A DNA stretch of 64,000 bases from Macrosoma leucophasiata (Eukaryota; Arthropoda; Insecta; Lepidoptera; Hedylidae). Shown piece by piece: positions 36,601 to 45,215 of the stretch; position 1 is the stretch's first letter, and the number at the start of each line of letters is the position of its first letter. Below the pieces are notes generated by a model. It ran no database searches, was not told the DNA's origin, and saw only the letters and a program-made list of their open reading frames with translations. Both the position numbers and the translations under genes were made by a program. Location: assembly GCA_036365455.1 (NCBI GenBank), contig JAWQUS010000008.1, forward strand, positions 10,647,501-10,711,500, written 5' to 3'.

Positions 36601-39600
36601 TTAAAAGCAAATAATAACCAGTTCAGTTGTGAACATTGACGATGATATTAGAGTAGTTCTATTTTTTCGTGCAAATTGAACGAAAAATGGAGAAAAAAAT
36701 AGAAATGCTTTTTTTAGTGCCAATGCATAGCTACATGAAAAATAAACACGCTATATCATTATCACTAAATTATACGCAGGATTGGCAAACTTATGGACTT
36801 TAAGTTTTTGTCATTGTTATGGTAATGAAGGAAGAAGTTTGGTAATGATAATGGGGACAGTGGTAAAGATAAACTGCTAATGGTAATAAGATTGTAATAA
36901 AAAAATCGTTTTGTAATTATTTGTGCAACTCAATTTAAGTATTCTAAATACTTAAATTGAGTTTCACATACATAAAAGTTCAATTGATTTGAAATATCTT
37001 TATACTTGCTGTAACATATGGAAACCTATTTGTAACAGATAATAACATTATTTATAGCTCAGTCTCAGAAGTTATGTTCCAGTCAAAAAATAGAAATACC
37101 CATTAACTGTATTGAAAAATTTGTACCTAGGTAAGTACTTACATATTTCTTAAGTATAACATTTTCTTAATTCTAATGTTTCAGTTTGTGGGGAGGAGAA
37201 TTATTCGATAGAATAGTCGAAGAGGAGCACATTAAAGAAGTAGATGTGGTACCATACGTGCGTCAGATTTGCGAAGCGTTAAATTATTTGCACGTACAAA
37301 AAATAGCTCATTTGGATTTGAAACCAGAAAACATAATTTGTCTCAGTCCAAATACGAGACAGGTGAAGATTATTGATTTCGGACTTGCCAGGGTATTGGA
37401 GGAGGGTCATGTGACGAGAGCCATATATGGTACACGAGATTATGTGGCGCCTGAAGTTTTGAATTTTGAACAGTTGACGCTAGCCTGTGATATGTGGAGC
37501 TTGGGTGTCGTAACTTACATGCTGTGAGTATAGGAATTCAATTGAAAGTTACAAAAACAAAAACGATAAATCCTGTACAAGTGGGATGAGGGATAGATTA
37601 TTAGGCTGGAGCGCCTTCTGCGCTCGCCGATTGCCCGGTGAAGTAGACTAGTGTCGCCTCGAGACGTGACGTATACCTAACCGTAAGTCCGTGCTTAAAA
37701 AAAAGGGGCGTAGATTACGTAGAAGCTGTAAATAAGTAGTAGTAGTAGATACCTATTATTTACAGCTTACATTTTACTGGTGGTAGATCTCCAGTGACGG
37801 AAGCTCGCGGGCGTAGGCATCATCGCATTACCTAATTTACTTGCCGCTAAATGGTAGTGTTCAGCACTATCGTGTTCCGGTCAGATGGTAATGTACGGAC
37901 CTGTAATTTCCAGCACAGAGGCATAACACCTTAGGCCTCCGGAGTGGTAACGCATCTGCATTTTGACCTTGCTCTTCATGTGAGTGTCTATAGGTTGCAG
38001 TCATCACTAAACATCAATGTTAAGTGATGACTGCAGCATGCTCGTTTGTCATTTCCATTACATATAAAAAAAATACAAAAGATCCCAGCTGAGCCTTTTT
38101 GTTTAAAATAGGAATAATCACTTTGATAAACATTTATGGATTCATTTGTATACCATTATTCCTATTTCATGTTCACGTTTTTATTTATTACCTCGTGTCC
38201 AGATTATAAATCGTATGCGCAATAAATGTTACCATTTTTGTATATGTATTTTATATCAGAATTATACAAGCCGTAGTTTTGCATTCTCGCCATAACTGAG
38301 GGACGAATGGTGAACGGAATATTTATAAATAGTATGGTATAAAAATATTGATAAGCTATCTTGTGATTATGTAACCTTTGGATAGAGACCCAAGAAAAAA
38401 TTCTCACACTCACCGCATTGTACCTACGTACGTTAAGTACCTACTTTACGTATGCATTTTCCGATATCAAGTAGAGCAGAGGTACGTAAGTGCATTTATG
38501 CACGTATCTAAACACGTCTAAAGCATATTTAATTAGTGTGTTTTGATATTTTTTAATAGGAAGGTATACGTATGGGTACTCAATAAGTTTCGCGACCACA
38601 CTGAGCTTGTAATTTGTCTGAAGGGTGATTTAGACCAAACGGTCCAAATCACCTCTCTTCTCCGTTCGTACCGTAAAAATCTGTCGTAGGTACTAAGATC
38701 TATTCCTATGGATGACCATTCGCTCGTTTGATCTAAATCCTCCAAAAATAATCTGAACGATGATAGAGATAAGTGTTTACAATTTACAATCACACTATAA
38801 TCTACCTAATATATAAAATTCTCGTGTTAGTGTTTGTAACAATACTCCCCCGAGACGGCTTGGCCGATCAATATGAAACTTTGTGTCTGTTTGGTAGGTA
38901 TGACAATCGGTTGTAGACTAACTACTAGACTACTTTTTATGTACCTAAATAGTATGGTTGATTCTCCACAAATATTTTTTTTCGATTTCTTGGACATTTA
39001 ATTGTTTTATACTTCTAAGACGAAACGAAGTTCGTCGGGGTAGCTAGTTAAGATACTCGTATAAAAACTTTCAGCGAATCTGGAGAAAAGGGATGTCATC
39101 TAATCAATGTTTATTTTAATAATGATTCTGTCTAAGCGCTTCCAGTCTTCCTGTGGTGTAGATATATTACGTTGAAATTGTATTTTATTCATTTCAAAAG
39201 GTTATCTGGAGTGATGCCGTTTGGCGGTGACTCCTGGCCAGAGCGATCAGCAAATATAACCAGAGCCAATTACAACTACCACGAGTCAGCATTCAAGGAG
39301 ATATCTGATCTTGCCAAAGACTTCGTTGATCACCTGCTTGTGCTCCATCCGGACAAACGGATGAAAGCCTCTGTGGCCCTCAATCACCAATGGATACTGG
39401 AAGGGCCACCGAGAGGAGCCAAGGCTGGACACATGAAGCGGGCAAGGGAAAATTTGAAATCTTATCTGGCTAATTATAGAGCGAGGTGGCAAGTAAGTAT
39501 CGTTAATTATTTTTTAATAAAATACGCATTTCGCGACTAGCTGTTACATTTTTTATGTAATGAAACTGACCAACTAGCATGAAGTTCACATGGGTAGCAA

Positions 39601-40513
39601 GTGACTGCTGCAATCTATAGACATCGAAATCAGAGATTATAATCACAGTACAAATAGGAACAGTATGGAAACTACGTTCAAAACGTTCGAAACGTCACAC
39701 CCACACAAACATGCGCATCGACGAGGCTCCTAAGCGCTTCTCGCGAGTCACTCGCTACTCGAGCGTCGATACTACATGTTTGTGTGAGTGTGCCATTTTG
39801 AACATTTTGTACGTAGTTTCCAAACTATTCATATTTGTATTGTGTTATAATGCAGATGCCACATTATAGATCCGAAACCGGTTATTAATAATGTTATGAA
39901 TCAGTTAATTGACTGTTAATAACCACACACCATCAAGGTGCCGCTAGAAGTTTGTAATTTACCTGTCGCTGAGTAGGTAGTAGGTAGTGTCAACAGCTAT
40001 TGTTTTTGGCGGTAGGTAATATACCGTGGTAGAGCTTAAATGCGCACCTCTACATTTCTTGAGTAATTTACCTTGTTCTAAATATTAATGTAAATGATAA
40101 ATAGATGTCAATTTCGAGATTTCTTGGGATGATGCTTATAAAAAATCTTCTCCAAATCTTAGATGGAGGATATAATTTTTTTTTTCATATAATGATGCGA
40201 GTGTCAATTACGAAATTGACATTTATTTTCAAATCCAAGATGGTGAACATATTTATTTTTCAAAATATGAACTTTTTAAATTTAAATTTAATATTGTCAA
40301 ATATTCTATTAGTGGAGCTCTGATAACTTTTTCACGGGATCTCCAGCCAGGTGCCGCGGAACCTACTTTAGGAATCATTCCCTTAGAACATTCTGTGTTT
40401 GGTTTTTGCAGAGAGCCGGGAACGTGATGATCGCGGCTCACCGGCTGCGGACGCACGCCAGCGCGCAGCGCGCCTCCGGGCAGCCCGACCACGCCTCGCC
40501 GCGGATCACTTAG
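29702..40513 (+). CDS. Ig/FnIII/protein-kinase muscle-type protein (MLCK-titin family), ten coding exons
   Basis: Joined coding parts: 29702-30698, 30842-31020, 31466-31756, 32289-32356, 34261-34422, 34618-34808, 34917-35220, 37185-37523, 39201-39492 and 40412-40513. All junctions are GT-AG and the phases agree, giving 974 residues. Order: three Ig domains (residues ~10-330), a fourth split over three exons, a linker, a degenerate FnIII (~550-630) and a kinase (~659-915). Kinase residues are intact: GCGAFG loop, AAKILK (Lys 684), HLDLKPEN (Asp 775), DFG (Asp 795) and VAPE. The HLD form and the LKSYLANYRARWQ-RAGN tail resemble MLCK, twitchin and titin kinases, where such a tail is regulatory. 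It probably acts at muscle thick filaments or actomyosin. Whether it is the kinase part of Stretchin-Mlck, an Unc-89-like kinase or a separate gene cannot be settled here. Confidence 0.85.
30842..31020 (+). CDS. Ig-kinase gene, exon 2 (Ig4, first part)
   Basis: Carries VTFTCSF and VVWYIG, the first Cys and core Trp of Ig4. The acceptor is a CAGCAG tandem, so a one-residue splice variant is possible. Donor GTGAGT. Confidence 0.82.
31466..31756 (+). CDS. Ig-kinase gene, exon 3 (Ig4, second part and linker)
   Basis: Phase 0 on both sides. GEVVCEL gives the second Cys of Ig4; a basic linker follows. Donor GTAAGT. Confidence 0.82.
32289..32356 (+). CDS. Ig-kinase gene, exon 4 (68-base exon)
   Basis: Short exon reading NSSNGSDDVCDKPKT between a TTTAG acceptor and a GTCAGT donor. 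It is needed to carry phase 0 into the phase 2 of the next exon, which supports it. Confidence 0.7.
32617..32641. repeat. (AG)n microsatellite
   Basis: Uninterrupted AG units in intron 4 of the Ig-kinase gene. Confidence 0.92.
32740..32815 (+). repeat. Moth repeat D (GCCCGCGACTTCGTCC family)
   Basis: GTGCCCGCGACTTCGTCCAC on the left and CCGGACGAAGTTGTGGGCGC on the right, an inverted pair, followed by CAGCTAGT. This terminus is widespread in moths. Confidence 0.55.
32826..33480 (+). repeat. Partial tandem duplication of a dispersed repeat
   Basis: The block CCTAAGTTACTCCTTATCAC, GTGAAAGTCCCGTCAAAATC and CCAAGATTAGCCCCGCC occurs at 32826-32890 (short), 32937-33100 and 33226-33480. The last unit contains two snap-back palindromes (33329-33416). 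Confidence 0.75.
33690..33835 (+). repeat. Repeat F, fragment
   Basis: Contains AGCTATCACAATTTATGAGA, a GACAGACGGACG-type tract and TAGGGTCCGTTTTTACC. Confidence 0.5.
34261..34422 (+). CDS. Ig-kinase gene, exon 5 (FnIII, first part)
   Basis: Reads from FIISIDNEMF to RIVVIEW. The closing Trp codon is split across the intron. Acceptor CTTCTACAG, donor GTGAGT. Confidence 0.8.
34618..34808 (+). CDS. Ig-kinase gene, exon 6 (FnIII, second part)
   Basis: VWYQIEMQ and ILMFRIIT give the strand pattern of an FnIII fold. Phase 1 exit at GTAAGA. Confidence 0.8.
34917..35220 (+). CDS. Ig-kinase gene, exon 7 (kinase N-lobe)
   Basis: Glycine loop GCGAFGSV, ATP-anchoring Lys in YAAKILK, alpha-C Glu in ALREFDMM and HHPKLVQLVD. 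The hinge is FVFVMDY, the Tyr codon being split by the intron. Confidence 0.93.
35400..36010. mobile_element. GC-rich insertion in kinase intron 7, probably retrotransposon-derived
   Basis: A sharply GC-rich block (about 35490-35930) is flanked by inverted arms: GCGTTACGAATTTGGGGAGA on the left and CCCCTCTCAAAACGTTACGT on the right, plus AAGATTTTTGA-CCT on both sides. On the minus strand it ends with AGGAGTTTTTAGTGGGTAGA, which resembles R1-group LINE 3' ends. A 186-codon ORF on the plus strand is proline-rich and not credible as a gene. Confidence 0.45.
36097..36271 (+). repeat. SINE-like family A, 5'-truncated copy
   Basis: Starts inside the family at TACGGCCCTGTAATTTCC and keeps the 3' end CATTACATAAAAAA. 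Intron 7 of the Ig-kinase gene. Confidence 0.7.
36927..36963. repeat. Palindrome, 17-base arms
   Basis: AACTCAATTTAAGTATT and its exact inverse complement, separated by three bases. Confidence 0.9.
37185..37523 (+). CDS. Ig-kinase gene, exon 8 (kinase catalytic core)
   Basis: GGELFDRI, YLHVQKIAHLDLKPEN, KIIDFGLAR, GTRDYVAPE and DMWSLGVVTYML: all catalytic-loop and activation-segment landmarks are present, with HLD in place of HRD as in MLCK/titin kinases. Confidence 0.95.
37768..38071 (+). repeat. SINE-like family A, full-length copy with internal snap-back
   Basis: From CTGGTGGTAGATCTCCAGTG to CATTACATATAAAAAAA. At 37996-38035 the CTGCAGTCATCACTTAACAT segment is followed by its own inverse, replacing normal family sequence. 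Confidence 0.75.
38815..39052 (+). repeat. Moth dispersed repeat (ACGGCTTGGCCGAT family)
   Basis: Begins TATAAAATTCTCGTGTTAG with CGAGACGGCTTGGCCGATC and ends ACGAAGTTCGTCGGGGTAGC-TAGT, the usual ends of a common moth nonautonomous element. Confidence 0.6.
39201..39492 (+). CDS. Ig-kinase gene, exon 9 (kinase C-lobe and tail helix)
   Basis: LSGVMPFGG, AKDFVDHLLVLHPDKRM and HQWI complete the C-lobe. A basic tail ENLKSYLANYRARWQ follows, in the position of the autoinhibitory/calmodulin-binding helix of MLCK-type kinases. Confidence 0.93.
39549..40036 (-). repeat. SINE-like family A copy split by a MITE
   Basis: The 3' half (39549-39643) and the rest (39845-40036) join cleanly once the inserted MITE and one duplicated TTATAAT are set aside. 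Confidence 0.65.
39644..39844. mobile_element. MITE family C, copy 1 (nested in SINE-like A)
   Basis: Ends CACAGTACAAATA and, reverse complemented, CACAATACAAATA, both followed by GGAAACTACGT (inverted repeats of about 44 bases). Further inverted pairing inside (CACAAACATG against CATGTTTGTGTG) makes it nearly one hairpin. Flanked by TTATAAT on both sides, a 7-bp duplication. Confidence 0.8.
40412..40513 (+). CDS. Ig-kinase gene, exon 10 (C-terminal tail)
   Basis: Continues in phase 0 as RAGNVMIAAHRLRTHASAQ and stops at TAG 34 codons in. The exon itself appears to run on to a GTAAGT donor at 40561. See the finding on its alternative frames. Confidence 0.75.
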   Translation, partial: RAGNVMIAAHRLRTHASAQRASGQPDHASPRIT

Positions 40514-40747
40514 ACGCCTCGCCACTCTGCCGAATATCTCGTCGAGACTGAGTGTCCACCGTAAGTTCACCTTACACGTGATACCAGTAGCACAGAATAC
40601 TTAAAGGAGGCCCACAAATACTCAGTGAAAAATGAATAAAGAGAAAGGCTGTTAATGAGCGACGACATGACAAAACGACTTTGAGCTGATGGACAAGTCA
40701 TCCCATATGGGGGGGGGGGACTATTCTATAACCCTTGGTATGCGGAT

Positions 40748-40855
40748 TGGCACAACAAGCTGCTGCATGTCCCGCGTTATTGTTGTCCGTCGCTATTTTT
40801 CGGTTGACTGACTGCACCAGCGGAAGAATTCTCGCGCAATAATGGAGTCGTGAAG
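40748..40855 (+). repeat. Repeat C, copy 2
   Basis: CATGTCCCGCGTTATTG, CGGTTGACTGACTGC and CAGCGGAAGAATTCTC match the order of the 13466 copy. Confidence 0.55.
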
Positions 40856-41062
40856 GAAAACCAAGACTGATCCACCTTGACGAAATAGGTTGAGTTTTAT
40901 CCAATAGTGGAGTCAAGAGTCTTCGGAATCGGCGTGCATGTACGAAGAGTGTGATGAATGTAAAATAGGCACAGTAGTGTAAAAACAGTAATATTTTCCG
41001 CTCCATGCAGAGAGTAGGTATAACCCCTGAAGTATTTTGTGCGAAGAAACATACATACATAC

Positions 41063-41388
41063 GCGTCTCTCTACATCAATCCTTACAACATTTGCTCTAC
41101 GACTTTAAATAGGTTTTTAAATTACAATTATCTCACACAAAATTATTTTTTTGCCTCTAAACTGGCATTTACTCTTAGCGTAGGTATGCCTCGCACCATT
41201 GCCTAGGCAAGATATCGCCACGTGCAGCGGGGAGCGGGGTTGCAAGGTGGCGCAGCGGCGGCGAGATTTTAAAATTAAAAAAAAAAAATTGTTTTGTGAA
41301 TTTTTTTGGGTTATTTATCAAAATTTGTAAAAAGTCGTAGAAGAAATGTTGTTGGGATTGATCTAGAGATACTGCCTGCAAGAGGTGA
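41063..41388. mobile_element. MITE family A, copy 2, ends degraded
   Basis: TCTCTCTACATCAATCC on the left and GATTGATCTAGAGATACTGC with GCAAGAGGTGATGCGC on the right match the termini of the 5829 copy. The ACAGGGT tips are missing. Confidence 0.6.
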
Positions 41389-41801
41389 TGCGCTATATAT
41401 TTATATTTGAAACGTCAGCAAAGCGGCACCGTAAACATCGCGCCACTCTGTTTCGCAAAGGTGGTTGGAGCTTAAAATTCTTGATATGGCCTAAGTACAA
41501 TTAATTTAGATTGCATTGTGCTAAGTTCAGCTCATCATACTGAAATTGTAGATTATATCTGCATTAAGATCTTTACAATATTTCCTGTTCATCTCATCTC
41601 TTATCTCTCTCTCTCTCATCAGTTCCAATAATTTATCATATTATTTGTTTCAGTTCTTCGGTCGAAGAAACGTGGCATGACACTTGTGTATATAAATATG
41701 ATTATTTATAGCAAGCGTGAAGTGTGGTTAGTTGTAATGTGTGGTATTACATGAGCGTCACTATAGACGAAATGTTTTATTAAAATGTATTGTATTGGGT
41801 T

Positions 41802-41807
41802 AATAAA
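41802..41807 (+). terminator. Candidate poly(A) signal, Ig-kinase gene
   Basis: AATAAA about 150 bases into the proposed last exon. Confidence 0.5.
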
Positions 41808-42291
41808 GATCAGAGTAAATTTTGATGAAAAATTTCTTGTCTTTATTATGTATTAGGCAGTGATCGCCCACGGTTGCGTTAAAAGAATGCCCATACTTTT
41901 GATGCATATGGCCCACTTTAAAAATAGTTGTATGATAACGACTTTTAGATTGTAAAATTGGAAAAAATAGCCTACTTTCATATTAAGAGAACTTTTGTTT
42001 TTAAATATTCTGTTTTACCTTCGTAATTACATTATCTGTTGCAAGGATAAAGGTTATTTTGATTGTAAAAAATGGTTATCTTTTTTCCTATAGGTACCTT
42101 GGCGAATCCGAATCTCTATATTTTGTAGTTGAAAGAATAAATTGTTGAAAAATTAAATACCTATGATTCAAGATTTTTTTTTTATTACTCAACAGAGACG
42201 AATATTTAGGCTTCCTGTTTTGTAACTGTTGTACGAGCTTCGTTGGAGTTCAACTGATTCGTATACCCGTGATTACAGATAAATTGGTACA

Positions 42292-42564
42292 TACAGTAAC
42301 CAACAAGAAAGGAACGACCTAAGGAAGAAGATTTCGACGTATTTCGGCCTTGTAGAGTTATCTCTTTCGCACCTTACCTATTTGACATTTGTCGCCTATT
42401 TTCAATGATGTTATTTGCCTATTTTGATCAAGTTTTGATATGATCAATACCGGACTATCGGTGCTTACGTGTAGGCAGTGTGCAGCAGAGATAACGCTTT
42501 ACGAAACGAAACTAGGCGATTGTCTATATTATAGGCGGGATGTGCAATTTATTTAGGTACTGTA
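42292..42564. mobile_element. MITE family B, copy 2
   Basis: Ends TACAGTAACCAACAAG and, reverse complemented, TACAGTACCTAAATAAATTG, with internal GAGTTATCTCTTTCGCACC and GCAGAGATAACGC. The right end is more diverged. Confidence 0.6.
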
Positions 42565-43313
42565 CATACTTCTATTTAAAAGGTGAGGATGGGTCGAATT
42601 ACATTTAAATTTGAAGTATTGTAAGAAGTGAATAAAATGAATGAAGTATGACAAGACAAACCGACTTTAGTTTTATAATATTCGCTATTTAATGATGAAG
42701 TTATTTTCTGGTTAAGATGTCGGTAGTTTCATACGATATATATTTTTTATTTTTTCTAAATGTTCTGTCGACATATTGATGAGATGAGAATAGAGGACAT
42801 GGATATCTAACTTCTCAATTCTCACGATGTTCTCTAAATACTTACCTACAGATACTTATAAAAACATCGGTTGTGTGTAAAGAAGACGTAGTAGTTTATT
42901 AAATCTATGAAAGAAGGATTACAGACGATAATGTTACGTGCAATAATATTATATTTATAAGAAAAGATTGACAATACACACGATTTTCTATGAAAACTGC
43001 TTCAACCATCGTAAGTTGGAGGAGCTTAACTTGGCGCTAGAATATACACCAATTAGGCGCGAGGCCAACACACCTGACTTCACCTGATTAGTGTTTGGTC
43101 GCGCCACAAAACGTCACAAAAATGGCGTATTATCAGTTCGTAGGACTTATGTTGTATAGCCAGATATATAATAAATCTATGGGTATAGCTTAGTTGATGA
43201 AGATTGAGGACGAAGGTTTTTAGGTAGTCATAAAGTTTTTGTGTTGGTGCTATTATTTTCTCCGTAATATATGGTACAAAGCGATCTGGTGGCGGAATTC
43301 TTTGCCGGTGTTT

Positions 43314-43485
43314 ACTGGCGCTAAATGGTAGTTTACGGACCTGTAATTTCCAGCACTTCGACCACAGGAGTGGTAACGCATCGACATTTAAATCTCTGTT
43401 TATATTTAGATGTTTATAGCGACTGCAGTATTCACTTACCACCAATGTGTTCTGTACGCTTGCCTGCAACTTACTCACAAAAAAT
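43314..43485 (+). repeat. SINE-like family A, 5'-truncated copy
   Basis: Starts at TGGCGCTAAATGGTAG, lacks the CAGCACTATCG block, and ends TTGCCTGCAACTTACTCACA. Confidence 0.55.
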
Positions 43486-44793
43486 AGTTAAATGTCTCTT
43501 GTATGTGTGTTTTAGATGTCTGCAGGCTGGTCTGTTATAGTGACACTTTAATTAAAACAGCATTTATGTAACTCTTGATACAATGTATTTCACAATACCA
43601 CGGGATGTGCTTTACTACCTATTACATTATTAATCAATGCTATACAATTTAAATATATATACATGTCAATACGTTTATTCTGAAATTCCACTACATGTGT
43701 TTGGGATAGCAAGAGTTCATTTCTTATATAACACACATGTTTTTAAAAGAATTCGCAACCGATTATATCGAAAGCTTTACAAGTGACTATAAATGAAATA
43801 ATATTGGCAAAAATATTACACTCGTAATCTAATAGAACACTGGAACGACCTAAAGTTAATTTGGATGTGATCACTAAAAGATAGGTAAAAACAAAACCTC
43901 CATATTCTGATCGCAGAACCAATCATTCGATTCGTTAGATTTAAAGAAAAATGAAAAAAACATCCTTTCGATTTTGGGAGGACATCGGTTTTTACTCAAC
44001 CATTACGACTGAGGAGGTATCTGACCCTGAATATATATTTTATTATTAAAATATAATTCAAGCCTCTTTTGATACTATTACGCAGACGTAAATCCATTAT
44101 TCGTTGAAAGAAAACATACATTTTGTTCGGAATATCGAACTAAAATCAAATAGGCCATTTTATTTTCGTTGTATGAAAATATGCATAGAATTTAGTTCTG
44201 CGATCTTAACAATTTTAGATTTATCTTCTTAATTTCGTTATAATATTTTATACACCTACATACACAATAAATAAAATGCATAGAATTAAGTTAAAAGAAA
44301 CAAAAATAATACATTTTCCTCACTCGCTGCTTCTCTTGTAAATATACCCTGAAATAAACAATTTAAATGAGCTTTTGAAATAGCAAAGCGCGTCAAATAT
44401 TTAGAGGGTATTATTTACTGTCACTTAAGTACTCAGGGCAAATAGTAATTTCAATAACATAACGCAGACAAGTGATATTAAACTAGTTTTCACTTGGTCA
44501 CCTAAAACTTTGACAAGCAATCAAAAAATCGACTTTAAGCGACAAAAATTAATAAGTAGTCCGAGAGCAACACAATTAGGTAGGTACAATTGAAATATAT
44601 AAATTGGTCACATCAGGTAGAAAATTCGCTATGCGCAGTTAATTGGGTACCCATTTCGCAGTGCAAAAGTTTTTACTGTTAAAAATATTTACTTACATTT
44701 TAATAAATAGAATTTATGACCTAGACCACCTGAACCATTCATATCCTCATGTACTCGTAACTCATCTTCCGACGTTAGTTTCGTGATCTGCTA

Positions 44794-45215
44794 TCAGTCT
44801 TGTCTCGGAGAGGGCAATCGTCGTCTGAATGGTAGAGATTTTCTCGGTGACGCGCTATAGGACCTCACGCCTGCGTAGAATTTTCCTTTATGCGTAATAA
44901 CTTCCAAACGAGCCGAAGCCTCCGCGCGTCCGTAATCGTTCTCTACTGTTATACGATAAAGGCCAACGTCTTCAATTGTAACTTCTTCGATCTCCAGAAT
45001 CCTTAGGATCTCATCCTTCTCCCTCATTGTGATTCTTGAAGATGGTGTCACTATGACCCCGTCTTTGTCCCAGGTGGTCCAAGGGGACGGAAGGCCTTTG
45101 ACGGCACACTGAAACACAACGTGGTCGCCCTCTTCCACGACTTTATTGAAAGGGTATGTGTAAAATTTCGGTGCCATTTCACGCGATGGACTACATAGTC
45201 GTCTTAGATCTGGAC
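44794..45215 (-). CDS. Strn-Mlck: Stretchin last coding exon: C-terminal Ig and basic tail
   Basis: APKFYTYPFNKVVEEGD, VVFQCAVKG, WTTWDKDG and VGLYRITVENDYGRAEASA form the final Ig; the second core Cys is replaced by Arg. The tail VRSYSASPRKSLPFRRRLPS ends at TGA. Confidence 0.92.

Larger units (their letters stand above)
40514..41825 (+). other. Ig-kinase gene, 3' UTR with probable last exon at 41654
   Basis: The exon reaches the donor at 40560/40561. A good acceptor (TTTGTTTCAG) precedes 41654, and AATAAA lies at 41802-41807. The stop is within 50 bases of the junction, so decay of the message is not expected. The intron holds a repeat C copy and MITE family A copy 2. Confidence 0.5.
41826..44793. 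other. Gap between the two convergent muscle-type genes
   Basis: About 3 kb without a supported gene. It holds MITE family B copy 2 and a SINE-like A copy; the rest is AT-rich with no recognised feature. Confidence 0.6.
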
